Assembly: GCA_030411725.1 (NCBI GenBank)
Contig: MU839842.1
Span: forward strand, 434,001 to 498,000
From: Echria macrotheca
Lineage: Eukaryota; Ascomycota; Sordariomycetes; Sordariales; Schizotheciaceae
DNA: 64,000 nucleotides
Direction: 5' to 3'
Part shown: positions 1 to 10,808 of the stretch, piece by piece
Layout: every line of letters starts with the position of its first letter
How positions within the stretch are numbered: the stretch's first letter is position 1
Program-made: the position numbers and the translations under genes
Notes under the pieces: model-generated
What the model was told of the DNA's origin: nothing
The model's input: only the letters and a program-made list of their open reading frames with translations
The model's database searches: none

Positions 1-7
1 TATCCAA

Positions 8-2110
8 CTAGACGATAGTGATCGTTCTCATTTCTGCACCAATAGCAGCCCTCAACAGTTTATGTGACGTCTCTGAGCGAGTCTTGCGCCATAACCTCGC
101 AATCCGCGTGTGGGCCTCAAGCCCCAGGAACAAGACCCCTACTCGAGCAAACCGATCTTGTGAATCTCCAGTGGCTTGAAGGGCGAGTCCTTCCCACCGG
201 AGCGAATGCGCTCGGGCATCCCAAGAACTCCTGACTGCCAAAAACTCTACATCTTCGGAAGATTCCGCCAACAAGCCCGGTTGCAGCGGGATATCCTTGA
301 AGTAGACCGTATATATGGAAGGTAGCTGGCGTTTTGTCCCAGGCCTCAAATCCCCATTTTGTATGTCTATGCAGTCGGGAATCTTGGCCACGAGGCCCCC
401 AACAACCAAGAGCCCGGAAGAAAGAGGTCCGTACGGGTTGCTACCAGCCAATTCGCACGAAACGTGCAATATTTCGCACAATGTCCTCCCACGGTTGACA
501 TTCGGGCAGCGCACCGGTCCAACAATCGAAGCCCATGACCAAGATGGCGCATGATAACCCGTAATCCGCCGGTACGAGATATTCGACTCGATACCGCCAA
601 CCCCTGCTCTCATCCAGAGCAAGGAGAATGGTAGCTCGGATTTCCAGAGGCCCGCCAGGTAGCAATCATTGGAACCCCTTTCCGCGGCAGAGGATTTTGC
701 TACACCAGAGAGAGCGGGAAGTTTGTCCGAGTCGTAAGTGAGGTCCCGGGCTGTAGAGTTGCTAACCATCATCCCCCAGTGCGATGCCTCGTCGCGCATG
801 CCCCAATACTCGAGGTCGTCGGTCAACCCTCGGCGCCGTATGCCAGACCTAGATGCTCGCGATTTGAAATGGGTCTGGCATTCACATCCTTCGGTCTCTA
901 GACAATCCCAGAGGAGCTCGCCCGTGGTAAAATGAACGATTCGCCGCGAGAGAACCCACTCTTGAAACGTCCACCCCCGACGGCTTAGTGGCTCTCCGTC
1001 TCTCGACGACGAGCCCGCAGTATGCACCCCAAACATGCCGTCCATGTTTACGTTCAAGTCAGTCATTCGACCCCAAAGACTCTCCGACTCGGCAGTAGCG
1101 CCCTCGACTTCAGCAGCGGGACAGCACGTGGCGATGGACCGAGGAAGCTTCCGTTCACTTACCGGCTTGAATAAGCCCACCCTGCTGTCGACGGCGCCGT
1201 CGGCCGAGATTGTTAGAACCGCATTCCTGTATACTTCTTGCATTCGAGCGGCCTCTCGCTCCCAATCGGCAGCATCGTCTTGGATAATGCATAGAGAGTC
1301 AATCCAAAGGTAGGGAATCCCCAAGGCTCGGGAGAGTTGGAGAGCCTCAGAAAACGTCGGTGGCAGCTCCTCTATCGGAATCGACAGTCTTCGCAAACCC
1401 AAGTTTCCTCTGGTTGTTCTGGGAGGGCGGTGTTCGGGTGGACCCCAGCAGTGACTAAGGGCGATGTATTGCCCTACTTCGTTTGGTTGTGTTTCGTGCA
1501 GGTACGGAGCTATTTCATTTTCAGCCCCAACTGCCAGCAGGCGTGTTGGCAAAGGTGAGTTGCTGTCCCCCGCACACTCGGCATGGTTTGACTTGCATTC
1601 GTCCATCCACGAAGCAATCAGAGGGTACGCGTCCGAAATCGAAAAGGAGGGAACAAGGGTCCTTGCCGTCCCAACTGCGGGCCAGAGCTCCATCGAACTG
1701 GCCCCTTCAATTTGGCTGTCGCTGTGCCGGTACAGTTCAAACCTCCCGCCTGGAAGGTCACCGGGTTGGTGCATTTCAAACACCAGCTTTTTCTCGTACG
1801 CTTTGATCACCACGAGCTCTTCGTCGTCGAAGTGTCCAAGATTTTCCTCGAGAAGCCCGATAATAGCCCGACAGGCGAGACAATGAGCAGAGGCATTCCT
1901 CAGTTCCACCGCGTGAACGTTAAGACTAGGGGCGTCGGCGAAGAGCCGCTCGTCTCCTTCCGCAGGCTCGAAGTGATGGGCGTCGAGATTGCCGCAGACC
2001 GGACAGATAAACTGATTTTCACTTTGGCCGGGCGATGGTTCTTGATAGGCGGCTCGTGCGTTACGAGAAACTTTCCTCCGAGGGCGTCGAAATCTCAGCT
2101 TGAGATCCAT
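8..2110 (-). CDS. HET-domain (heterokaryon incompatibility) protein, 700 aa
   Basis: Predicted to act in allorecognition or programmed cell death as a HET-domain effector. Seen: the HET core lies at about residues 215-370, with YIALSHCWG, the LWIDSLCIIQDD block, the MQEVYRNAVLTISA block and, further on, SRRGWTFQEWVLSRR. This is the usual order of HET motifs 1-3. N-terminal to the core are CPVC (about 36-39) and CLAC (about 77-80), a spacing that could bind zinc; that is inference. The start used is the ATG at 2110 (MDLKLRF...). The frame stays open further upstream, but only non-ATG starts occur there. The stop is at 8-10, so the gene is complete. It has no visible intron. It is divergent from another HET gene across about 450 bp. 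A HET domain is certain from the motifs; its recognition partner is unknown. Confidence 0.9.
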   Translation of the reverse strand: MDLKLRFRRPRRKVSRNARAAYQEPSPGQSENQFICPVCGNLDAHHFEPAEGDERLFADAPSLNVHAVELRNASAHCLACRAIIGLLEENLGHFDDEELVVIKAYEKKLVFEMHQPGDLPGGRFELYRHSDSQIEGASSMELWPAVGTARTLVPSFSISDAYPLIASWMDECKSNHAECAGDSNSPLPTRLLAVGAENEIAPYLHETQPNEVGQYIALSHCWGPPEHRPPRTTRGNLGLRRLSIPIEELPPTFSEALQLSRALGIPYLWIDSLCIIQDDAADWEREAARMQEVYRNAVLTISADGAVDSRVGLFKPVSERKLPRSIATCCPAAEVEGATAESESLWGRMTDLNVNMDGMFGVHTAGSSSRDGEPLSRRGWTFQEWVLSRRIVHFTTGELLWDCLETEGCECQTHFKSRASRSGIRRRGLTDDLEYWGMRDEASHWGMMVSNSTARDLTYDSDKLPALSGVAKSSAAERGSNDCYLAGLWKSELPFSLLWMRAGVGGIESNISYRRITGYHAPSWSWASIVGPVRCPNVNRGRTLCEILHVSCELAGSNPYGPLSSGLLVVGGLVAKIPDCIDIQNGDLRPGTKRQLPSIYTVYFKDIPLQPGLLAESSEDVEFLAVRSSWDARAHSLRWEGLALQATGDSQDRFARVGVLFLGLEAHTRIARLWRKTRSETSHKLLRAAIGAEMRTITIV

Positions 2111-2563
2111 GGTTGATGAGTTAGGACCTTGGCCTAAAGCACAAGAAGCTGCGATGCAGCGATGGCTTACTGAGTTTTCAAAGCACAGCAAGGCACGTGT
2201 TGGAGCTTGATTGGATGTAGCAGAGGGTGGGGTGATGGTTTAGTCACAGCCGCTGTCCAGTCAAATATCGTTTTCATCACAAGTAGAAGAGTAGAAACCT
2301 CTGGGCGCAAAGCAAACCCTGAAACGGGAGCCAGCACCAGTTGAAGCGCAGTGAGCAGCATCTGGCAAATCAGAAAAGGGGGAAAACGCCACACGTCGCA
2401 TCTGGCAGCCACCCCCTGAGACCCTCTCAGCTCACTTCTCAATCTTGATGAATGGCCTCCCTTTTTCGGGCTTTCTATCCTCTCACTGAATCCAAATGGA
2501 ACATCGTCACCGCCAGCTTGCCAGTACGTACTTTCACTATCCATGCAACGGAAATGCGACAAT
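2111..2563. promoter_or_regulatory. Shared intergenic region between two divergent HET genes
   Basis: These 450 bp separate the ATGs of two head-to-head HET genes, so both promoters must lie here. I see no clear TATA box or operator. An in-frame upstream ATG at 2543 would add seven residues to the plus-strand gene, but the ATG at 2564 has A at -3 and the better context. Confidence 0.5.
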
Positions 2564-4663
2564 ATGAGTTCGTCCCAGCTTCCCGAGTACACATACACGC
2601 CCTTGGCACATGAGTTCATCCGCATGGTCACCCTTCACCCTGGAGCACCGGATGGCCCGTTGCGAATCAGCATCAATACGCGCTATCTTCCCTTCTGTCC
2701 CCCCTACACAGCCGTGTCGTACGTCTGGGGGAGCAGCGAACGACCTCATTTGATCGATGCCGCCGATACAGTGATGGTCAGACTAGAGCTCTCAGATGGA
2801 ACAACTAAAACCATGGCAGTCCTTGCCGACCAGCCAACGGGAACTCTGAGAATTACCGAGAACCTCAGGAACTTGCTGCTTAATATCCGCCCCGGCCCAG
2901 AAGAGAAACGAATTCACATCTGGGTGGACTCGATTTGCATCAACCAGGAGGACGACAAAGAGAAGACTGCCCAGGTCAAGCTGATGGCCAAGATATTTGC
3001 GCACGCTGAGAACACCATCTTCTATCTGGGAGCGGAGGACGAAATTTCCAGGACCGCATTCAAGACAATAAAAATCCTCAACATGATGAAGGACTGGCCA
3101 GCCGATAAGATACCAGAGTCCCTCCGTGACGTTGCTCATCTCAAAGGCCCGAATGACGCCCCCAACATTGAGTTCCTTCCGGGAAGTCCCGATTTATGGC
3201 GGCCCTTCATCCTCCTCTTAACGCGTCCCTGGTTCTCTAGAACGTGGATAATCCAGGAGGTCGTGTTGACCGAAACCGGCATTGTCACCTGTGGCCGCAC
3301 GACTCTGACATGGGACGAGCTGGTCACGGCATGCCAAGTTGTCAATCGAAGCCGAATCCACCAGCTCGACCCCAACCGGTCCATGGTCGGGCTGGTCCTT
3401 GGCCTGGAGAAAAGAAGAGGTATCTTCAGGACAATGATATCCCTCGCCAAGCAAGGAAAACACCAAGAGCTTGGCCAATTCGAAAAGGACCCCGAAACCT
3501 TGAATCAGTGGCACATCCTCTCCGTCATCAAGCACGCTCGCAACTACCACGCAACCGACCCGCGAGATAAGATCTTCGCCCTCGTCGAGATCTCTGGAGT
3601 TCCCTCCAACTTAGGCCTCGACGTCGACTACAGCATCCCCCTGGACGCGTTGTACACCAAGGTCGCCAAAGCCTTCATCTACCACAACCCACAGAAACCT
3701 CTCAGCTTCCTCAGTCTCGTCGACCAATCCTACTACACCGAGGACCTCCCCTCGTACATCGCCGACTGGCGCCGCCCCCGCAGATCCATCCCCATCACCG
3801 CCTTCCCCTTCCGCGGCGCCTCCCGCTGGACGGGCATCAAAAACGTGTCCTTCCACTTCCTCGACACCAAGCCCGAACCCGGCAACCCCTACTCCCTTCC
3901 GCGCGGTCTACTAGTTGCCGGGTGTCGCGTCCTCACAATCAAAGCCGTCGAGGACGTCAAGCCCCACGGCGTCGCCGAATGGCACGCCCTGTCCCACGCC
4001 TCCCTGATCAACGCGTTCCCCGAGCCCTACCCGACCACCCACCTCTCCTACAAGGAAGCCTTCGCCCGGTCCATCAATCCCCAGGCCCCGCGCGATTTCC
4101 AGCTCGACAAGCACCCCCGCCAGGAAACCTTGTGGGAGTACCGCGCCGGCTTCCCGCACCGCTTGCGCGACAGGCCGGTTTTCCAGGAGGACATTGCCCA
4201 GTTCAGGGCCGCGGGGCAGGCGAATATCGTCAGGGTGTGGGACGACGAGAGTGAGGGCTATATCGACTTGGTGAAGAACAGCGGGGCGGAGAGGGGCGAG
4301 ACGGAGCCGCGGTATACGCAGCAGCTGTTGTACCGGAGGCTGGGGTTTAACTTTGCCTTCTCTGCGCCTTTTCCGCAGGAGAAGTTGGTGATGGGGAGGC
4401 AGTGGTTTATCTCGGAGGATGGGTTCATGGGGTTGGTGCCGCAGCTGGCGAGGAAGGGGGATGTGGTGGTGCATTTCTTTGGGGGGGATCCGTTGTTTGT
4501 GTTGAGGAAGGAGCAGGTGGAACGGGTGGACGGGGAGGGAGTGGAGGAAGGAGAGAAAGAGAGATGGGGCTTTTTAGGGGAGGCGTTTGTTCTGGGGCTG
4601 ATGGATGGGGAGGTGGAGTTTGATCTGGACGCGGATAAGGTCGAGTCGTTTTTGTTGGAGTGA
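2564..4663 (+). CDS. HET-domain protein of the het-6/OR type, 699 aa
   Basis: Predicted incompatibility effector. Seen: YTAVSYVWGSS near residue 50, the HIWVDSICINQEDD block near 125, RPWFSRTWIIQEVVL near 235 and ATDPRDKIFALVEIS near 350. This motif series is typical of het-6-like proteins, in which the HET domain is followed by a long C-terminal half without NACHT or WD repeats. Single exon. The ATG at 2543 is in frame, but the one at 2564 (MSSSQLPEY) has the better start context. GC-rich third positions in the second half suggest a functional gene. It is divergent from the HET gene at 8-2110; a repeat that is also found in front of the NACHT-ankyrin gene lies directly downstream. Confidence 0.9.
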   Translation: MSSSQLPEYTYTPLAHEFIRMVTLHPGAPDGPLRISINTRYLPFCPPYTAVSYVWGSSERPHLIDAADTVMVRLELSDGTTKTMAVLADQPTGTLRITENLRNLLLNIRPGPEEKRIHIWVDSICINQEDDKEKTAQVKLMAKIFAHAENTIFYLGAEDEISRTAFKTIKILNMMKDWPADKIPESLRDVAHLKGPNDAPNIEFLPGSPDLWRPFILLLTRPWFSRTWIIQEVVLTETGIVTCGRTTLTWDELVTACQVVNRSRIHQLDPNRSMVGLVLGLEKRRGIFRTMISLAKQGKHQELGQFEKDPETLNQWHILSVIKHARNYHATDPRDKIFALVEISGVPSNLGLDVDYSIPLDALYTKVAKAFIYHNPQKPLSFLSLVDQSYYTEDLPSYIADWRRPRRSIPITAFPFRGASRWTGIKNVSFHFLDTKPEPGNPYSLPRGLLVAGCRVLTIKAVEDVKPHGVAEWHALSHASLINAFPEPYPTTHLSYKEAFARSINPQAPRDFQLDKHPRQETLWEYRAGFPHRLRDRPVFQEDIAQFRAAGQANIVRVWDDESEGYIDLVKNSGAERGETEPRYTQQLLYRRLGFNFAFSAPFPQEKLVMGRQWFISEDGFMGLVPQLARKGDVVVHFFGGDPLFVLRKEQVERVDGEGVEEGEKERWGFLGEAFVLGLMDGEVEFDLDADKVESFLLE

Positions 4664-5478
4664 GGTTTGTTGGGCCAGGAAAGAGCACTCAAACAAGAAG
4701 GAGCACCCAAACAAGATGGAAGGCGCGCAAAGACCACGGGCACTGTATTTAGCCGGCCAGAGGGCTCACCTCTTCTCCTCCACAAAACATGCATCGTTAC
4801 CTCAGTCTTTCAGGTTGATTTTCACCACGGTCCACCACCAGAGCTTGCGTATCCGAATTGCCAGTCGTTAAACCGTACGGTATTACCTTTGACATTTGAG
4901 TTGCTGACGCAAGTTTATTAGCCTCGTTATTCTTCCTTCATCACACCATAGCTGATAGGTAGGTAGGTAGGGTCTGCTGGATACATGAATGGCAGCGGTC
5001 AAATGGCCAGAGAATCTGGGTCGTAGCAACCCGGACTCATCAATGGACCGATTTGCTTTGCGAATACGAGGTAGGGTGTTCTCAACGTTTTGATGTTCAG
5101 ACCTTCTGTTTACGTGGAGGCGGGTCGCCTTCCTCAATCGACGACTCGCATTCCGATCTAAGTACCTAGTTTTGCTGCGGTGTGATGGCGGTGATCGCAA
5201 CGATTGCCTGACTCGCACCATTGGCCAGCCGCTCACATCGGGCCCTCTCGCCGATGACCCCAGATCGGCGTACACTTCACCGGAACAGCCACATCGACAT
5301 GTCGGGGAACGCCCGGCCAATCGGGAGGAACTTCGGTCAAGAGCCCCCTGTCCAGGGGTTTCCACCCCAGCGGCACCAGGTCCCAGTTGTTTGGTACAAG
5401 TGACGACAATAAAAGGCAGTGATATCCTTTGGACGACTGCCAAGCGTTGTTGACATCGTTGTCTGGAGCTTCATCGCA
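4664..5478. other. Intergenic stretch with an orphan promoter-like repeat and an AGGT microsatellite
   Basis: This holds repeat copy A (4695-4812, listed separately) and a run of AGGT units at about 4956-4972. I see no convincing gene; the open frames here lack coding character and family motifs. Confidence 0.5.
4695..4812 (+). repeat. Diverged repeat, copy A (partner at 11450-11566)
   Basis: Shared blocks in the same order as copy B are AAGGAGCACCC, CTGTATTTAGC, GAGGGCTCACCTC, TCCACAAAACA, GCATC and a CTGTCTTTCA/CAGTCTTTCA block. In copy B this sequence sits just upstream of the NACHT-ankyrin start codon. In copy A no large gene follows, so A looks like a promoter or 5'-leader relic. Confidence 0.7.
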
Positions 5479-6901
5479 ATGAGTCCACCTGACGGTTTTG
5501 CTGGCGCGGCCTTGCCACCTCCCGGCGTGACGCCCAATCCCGAACACCCCGAGTCCATCGCATGGCAGTTGATACTGTCGAGCTGCCTCGGGCCTGCCGT
5601 GACGATCCCCATCGTCACTCTGCGGCTCTACACCGCGGCCCACGTTCTCAAACGATACCATCTAGACGACTGCAAGTTCCAAGTATGGCTTGGCTCGAAC
5701 CCCTGCTGACCATGATACTTCACTCCCAGACCTGATTATCGTCGCACTAGTGCGTGCTTCCGCTCACATGTTCGTTACCTCTTGAAGCTGATCAAGCTAA
5801 AATACCTAGGTATTCGCTGTCGCGAATTCCGTTTTGAGCATATATCGTGTGTTTGGCCACGCCCCCGGCCTCCCTTTGTCCCACTTCGCTAACAGGCTGC
5901 ACAGAAACCAAAAACGGAGCAGGCATGCACATTTGGGACGTGTCTCAGGCTCAATTTCAACAGTTCATGAAGGCAAGTATCTCTGAGCAGCAGCAACCTG
6001 GTCAGGCACACAGCTCAAACCTCACAACCAGGATGGAAGTATCGGGGGTTCTCTCACATACAATCTCGGCACGCTCTTTATAAAGGCGTCTATCCTATGC
6101 TACTATACGCGCTTCTCGATTGATCGAGCTCTGCGCCTCGTCACTTATGGTGTCCTGATGATTGCCGTTGGCTACTCGATCGCAAACGCCTTCATCTTTG
6201 CCTATCTCTGTCGACCCATGGCGGCTTATTGGGACTTCAGCATCCAGGGCACGTGTTTGGATGTGACGGCTGCCTACATCGCGACGTCGGCGCTGAACGT
6301 GGCCACAGATATCATCATCTTGTTGCTGCCAATATGGATGCTGTGGCCTCTGCGAGTCCCGCCTTTGAAGAAGTTTTATGTCACCCTAATCCTGATGGCC
6401 GGAGGCTTGTAAGTCTGCCGCTTTTTTTGCCCGTCTTCTATTTATTAGAACTGGAAGCTACATCGCCATGTACGTCCAGGCGGTGCTGATCTCCCTCTTC
6501 AGTGTTTGTGGCGTCAGCATCGTCAGGCTGAGGGCTATCCTAGCAGGAGCGACAGACCCGGATATTTCATGGCACTACGTCACCAACTTGATTTGGTGGT
6601 GAGCTTCCCCATGGAGCGACCCCTTTCGGTATCTTGCTAACTTCCCGCAAGCCTCACCGAGATGTACACCGGCATCATCTGCGCCTGTCTGCCATGTCTC
6701 AAGGCTTTCGTCGTTCACGTCTTCCCCAACTCCCCCTTTTTTCGAGAAGACTCGGAAACGAAAAGCCGCGCCACATCGCTTGCTCTCTCCTTCAACCATG
6801 TCGTCGCGCCTGGGGCCCGCACAGATAGCCCGTCATCCTGGGGCCAAGCAACGCAACAAACGCCAGCCACAGCGTCTGACGGGAAGGCGCTCAGGCGGTG
6901 A
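5479..6901 (+). CDS. Fungal rhodopsin-domain-like seven-TM integral membrane protein, 346 aa
   Basis: Integral plasma-membrane protein of the large fungal rhodopsin-like family; ligand and function are unknown for most members. Exons: 5479-5671, 5730-5749, 5810-5846, 5905-5972, 6032-6408, 6503-6598, 6652-6901; phases close to 347 codons including the stop. Family motifs restored by splicing: HLDDYLIIVALV, the GGSLTYNLGTLFIKASIL block, the CRPMAAYWDF block, AGGFVCGVSIVRL and EMYTGIICACLPCLK. Introns 1 (5672-5729) and 4 (5973-6031) start with GCAAGT, so they are GC-AG introns; the GT alternatives break the frame. The acceptor of intron 3 could instead be at 5895, and exon 5 could start about 6 codons earlier. 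The C-terminal tail is short and polar. Confidence 0.85.
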
Positions 6902-8720
6902 TCTGCGATGGCATCCCATATCATGCATGAGTTGTGGTTTTATTTACTAGATTGGACTGTGACTGGTTAGGTGCAAATCAGGAAGGGTTGAAATTTATTT
7001 TCAGAAGTCCTAATTCTAATAAATAACCGCAGCGCTCTTTGCTTGTCGCTCAAAGAGAGCCCTATCCCCAATAGTGTCTTTCGTGGTCCAGATCGCAGCG
7101 TTACAGGCTTGCAGATTTACTCCTCATAACCGCCGGTTTTTCCAATCAGCAACTGTAACACAATTCACACAGAGATAGGCGGCACCAGTCTGCGCGATGT
7201 TTTCAGTGTCAACGTCGATACCTCGAGCTCCTTTGCTAAGGTATTCGACCAAATCCCGGCCTCGACTTCCACATTCTTCCACATTTGGGAAAACTTCCAG
7301 CTGACAGCGACGTGTCGCACGCGAAATGGGTTCCAAGCGAACTCTCATGTCAGAAACATCGGTGGGAGCAAGGTTACCGAGGCCACGGCACATTGGTCGG
7401 TAACCGGATGGTGGAGCACACGAGCTGGCAATTGGATGCAATAACAGTTTCAGCTCCAGCTCTGTCGAGTCTTCGATCGCACCTGCGTCGCATAACCCGG
7501 TGAGTGTTTTGGGAGGCAGGTGCGCGATATGCATCGAACAGGATCAATCTCTTTGCATAATGGGCCTGAGTTCAACATTTCGAGCCATCAGTGACAGTTC
7601 TGGCACTCATTTGAGCAATGGGCGCATCTGAGACCCCCTCTTGAAGAAATGATTGCGCGAAAACAAAGATATGGGGAGAAGAGCGGTAATAACTTGAACA
7701 ACGAACACAGCAAACACAGCAGGACGACCTCGGGTAATCTGATTGTTTGCAGGAGGTCAAATGATTCGTGTAACCTGAACGTCTCAAGATAATGGGGGAG
7801 GACCAAGCTGCCAAGCTTGCCAAGGCAGGTCTCGCGAGACAAGACACGGACCTCCCGATGACCATTTTTTGCCGCTTTCCACAGTGCCAGACGACGTACT
7901 TCAGCCTGACGTAGTCCGTCGTCCGAAGTTGGTCAGTTCTTAGATTTCTGGTCAGTTCTTGGATTTCTGGTCAGTTGACGCTGGGGACTTTCTCGGTTGG
8001 TTACCCATGGGGTGAAAACGATCAAGCAGGCCAATGGGACCGCCGTTCCTGAACCAGGAATTGGGGCGATTTAAGCCTGTCGAGCCGAGATGTTTGCTCA
8101 GCCCCCGCGGGAAGGAGAATTCGCTTGGGGCTACGTCACTACCTTATTTCCAACCGACCGGGTTGGCTGCCACCTGCCCACTTCAGCCGCGATCTAGATG
8201 CAACGAACCAAATCAACCAATGACACATGCATACACTCCAGTGCTGGGCGTGCTGGGCTACTCGATTGATCTTTCCGTCACATGAGAGTCGAGACGACTT
8301 CTCTCATTTCGCCTGCCTCAGCTTTGCAATTGCCAATTTGTCCCCGCGTGGCACACGCCACTGACCCCTTTTGTGGGCTGAGCCAACTAGCCAAGGGTGG
8401 ACCTCCGATCTAAAACTCGGCGCGTCCACATTAGGCCGGCATCATCGCCTCCACTTGACGCCACACCACACTTTCCCCGGCTCGTTGTCCTTTTCTCTTT
8501 CTCTCCATAGAACCTCAATTCTACTTGCCCCTCCCTCAACAGCACTCTCTTTTTCCCTCACACTTTGCGACCATCTTTTGCACAGCTTTGACGCGTGCCT
8601 TCATTCCGCATTGGTGTTCTCTCTCTGACGTCGTCTGGGTTCCTGCCCCTCGCTCGCTCGTTAGCTTTCTTGACACTTCGTTTCTCGCAGCCCTAGACCG
8701 CCTTGGAATCCAACCCTCCG
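6902..8720. other. Long intergenic region; 5' leader of the desaturase at its right end
   Basis: A pyrimidine-rich stretch at about 8480-8700 looks like the transcription-start and 5'-UTR region of the downstream desaturase. A 136-codon minus-strand frame at 7124-7534 has an ATG, but no motif I recognise; I do not call it a gene. A 19-bp tandem repeat lies at 7931-7976. Confidence 0.5.
7931..7976. repeat. 19-bp direct tandem repeat, about 2.4 copies
   Basis: The unit GGTCAGTTCTTRGATTTCT occurs at 7931-7949 and 7950-7968, with a partial third copy GGTCAGTT to 7976. It differs at one position between copies. Confidence 0.9.
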
Positions 8721-10596
8721 ATGGATCGCGATAGCGTTGTCTCGGCACGCAAGGTCCATGATTTGATCGCCGACGGCCACACCATCGTCATCTACAAAGA
8801 CTACGTTTTGCGACTGGACTCATGGCTGGACAAGCACCCCGGGGGTCGGCTTTCGATTTTGCACATGGTTGGGAGGGATGCAACTGACGAGATTGATGCG
8901 TAATTAAACATCCAGCACGGAGAAGAGCCTAATCCCATGGTTTCGAACGGTCAACTTCACCCGGCCTCCACGGGTAGACCGTTTTGGATGTTTCGCTAAC
9001 ACACTCCTGTGGGGCAGTTACCATCGCCCCGTGACTCTGAAGACCATGAAAGCATTCCGCATTGGCCTCAAACCGCCCGGCATATGGACAAACACAACAC
9101 CCCCCATCCGGGGCGGTGTTTACAAGAAACGGCAGGGTACAGATACCGTCGACGATGTTTCCGACTCGGAAGATAGTCTGCTCAGTGAAACCGTTGCCAG
9201 TCTCTTCGACAGTAGTATCTCCTCCTCCTTGGCCTCTTTGACCTCCAACGAGAGCGATATCGATCGGTTGAGTGTGAAGGACAAGGCCACACCCATTCTG
9301 AAGATGTCCCAGCGCGATCCCGACGACCCTCTGAGTGCGGAGACCATGTTCACCGGAAGTCCGGCAGCCTTTACCGATTGGGCGGAGAACCAGGACATCG
9401 ACCGGGATCTGCGAGAGTATCCCTCTGTTTGCCCTGCGGTGCAGCAAGAGATTGCCCGAAAGTACAAAACCCTCCATCAGCGAGTGCACGACGAAGGGTT
9501 CTACGACTGTCCCTACCTCGAATACGGCAAGGAGATGGCGCGGTACACCAGCCTGTTCGCCGCCTTCATTGTGGCCTTACGATGCGAGTGGTACATGAGC
9601 TCGGCCTTTTTCTTGGGTTTGTTCTGGCACCAGATCATGTTCACCGCCCACGATGCTGGGCACAGGGCTATCACGGGCATCTTCGAGGTTGACACATTGA
9701 TTGGCATGTTTGTGGGCGATTTCTGCTGCGGGCTGTCGATCGGCTGGTGGAAGAGCAGCCACAACGTCCACCACCTTGTCACAAACCACCCTGTGAGTCA
9801 AATCCATCGCTTTGGAGGTACCGAGCTGACCCGAAACCAGGAACACGACCCGGACATTCAGAATGTCCCTTTGTTCGCGACAACGCCGACCTTCTTCAGG
9901 AGCATCAACTCGACTTACTACGGCGATTTCATCTTTGCCTGGGACGCCGTGGCGAACTTCATGGTTCCTTATCAGAAGTACACTTACTACCCGATCATGG
10001 GAATCGCACGCTTCAACCTGTACCTTCTATCTTGGCTGCATGTCCTCTCGGCCAAGTCCTCCTCTCTCGGCAACACCAAGGCCTGGTGGATCCGCCCTGT
10101 CGAGATCACCTTCATGTCCTGCTACTGGTACATATTCGGCTACCTGCTTCTCTGGCGGACGCTGCCCACCTGGGGGGTCCGTGTAGCATTTGTGTTGGTC
10201 TCACACATCGTAACGATGCCGCTCCACGTCCAGATCACGCTCTCGCACTGGGCCATGTCGACGTCGGATCTGGGTGAAGACGAGTCGTTTGCGCAGCGCC
10301 AGTTGCGGACGACCATGGACGTGGACTGTCCTGCTTGGTTGGACTTCATCCACGGCGGACTCCAGTTCCAGGCGGTCCACCATCTGTTTCCCCGCGTGCC
10401 GAGACACAACTTGCGAAGGCTGCAGAAACTGGTCAAGGAATTCTGTGCCGAGACGGAAATTCCATACACTTTGTTGGGGTTCGTCGATGGGAATGACAAG
10501 GTTCTCTGCAGACTTGACGAGGTTGGACAGCAGGTGAAACACTTGATCAATTGTCAAAAGTATATGGCCGAGACAGGGGAGAGTGGTTTGCATTGA
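8721..10596 (+). CDS. Cytochrome-b5-fused front-end desaturase, probably sphingolipid Delta8-desaturase, 569 aa
   Basis: An ER membrane enzyme that inserts a double bond, probably at C8 of the long-chain base of glucosylceramide precursors. Exons 8721-8899, 9018-9792 and 9841-10596 give 570 codons including the stop. Seen: an N-terminal cytochrome b5 domain with HPGG (haem His39) and DAYHRP (second haem His, about 62); intron 1 separates the two haem ligands. The three histidine boxes are HDAGH (271-275), HNVHH (308-312) and QAVHH (495-499). Glutamine at the start of box 3 marks front-end desaturases. Intron 2 (9793-9840) is 48 bp, GTGAGT...CAG, in phase and without a stop, so an unspliced reading also stays open. 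Removing it gives NHPEHDPDIQ, the family sequence. A fatty-acid front-end desaturase is the alternative. The start is the first ATG of the leader region. Confidence 0.9.
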
Positions 10597-10808
10597 GGGT
10601 TCGGACTGGTTGTAGGATACAGATAGATGAGTTTTAGATTTTGCTTTTGGTCAACGCTGGCTGATTTACTTTCAAGTGTGGAAACAAGCGTCGTAGAATT
10701 CCAATTAGGTCCTTTAATTAGAGTGGCTGTAACCCCTAAGTTCCGAGGCCATCAACCCCATATTTCGTTGGTACGTGGGGATAAACATCTGCTTTCTGCA
10801 TCTGTAGG

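Noticed and set aside
6409..6448. Alternative 40-bp intron in the rhodopsin-like gene
   Set aside because: It keeps the frame, but the 94-bp intron 6409-6502 gives AGGFVCGVSIVRL, which fits the family, and has a better pyrimidine tract.
7124..7534. 136-codon minus-strand frame with an ATG start
   Set aside because: No recognised motif, no supporting splice or context signals; it could be real but cannot be supported.
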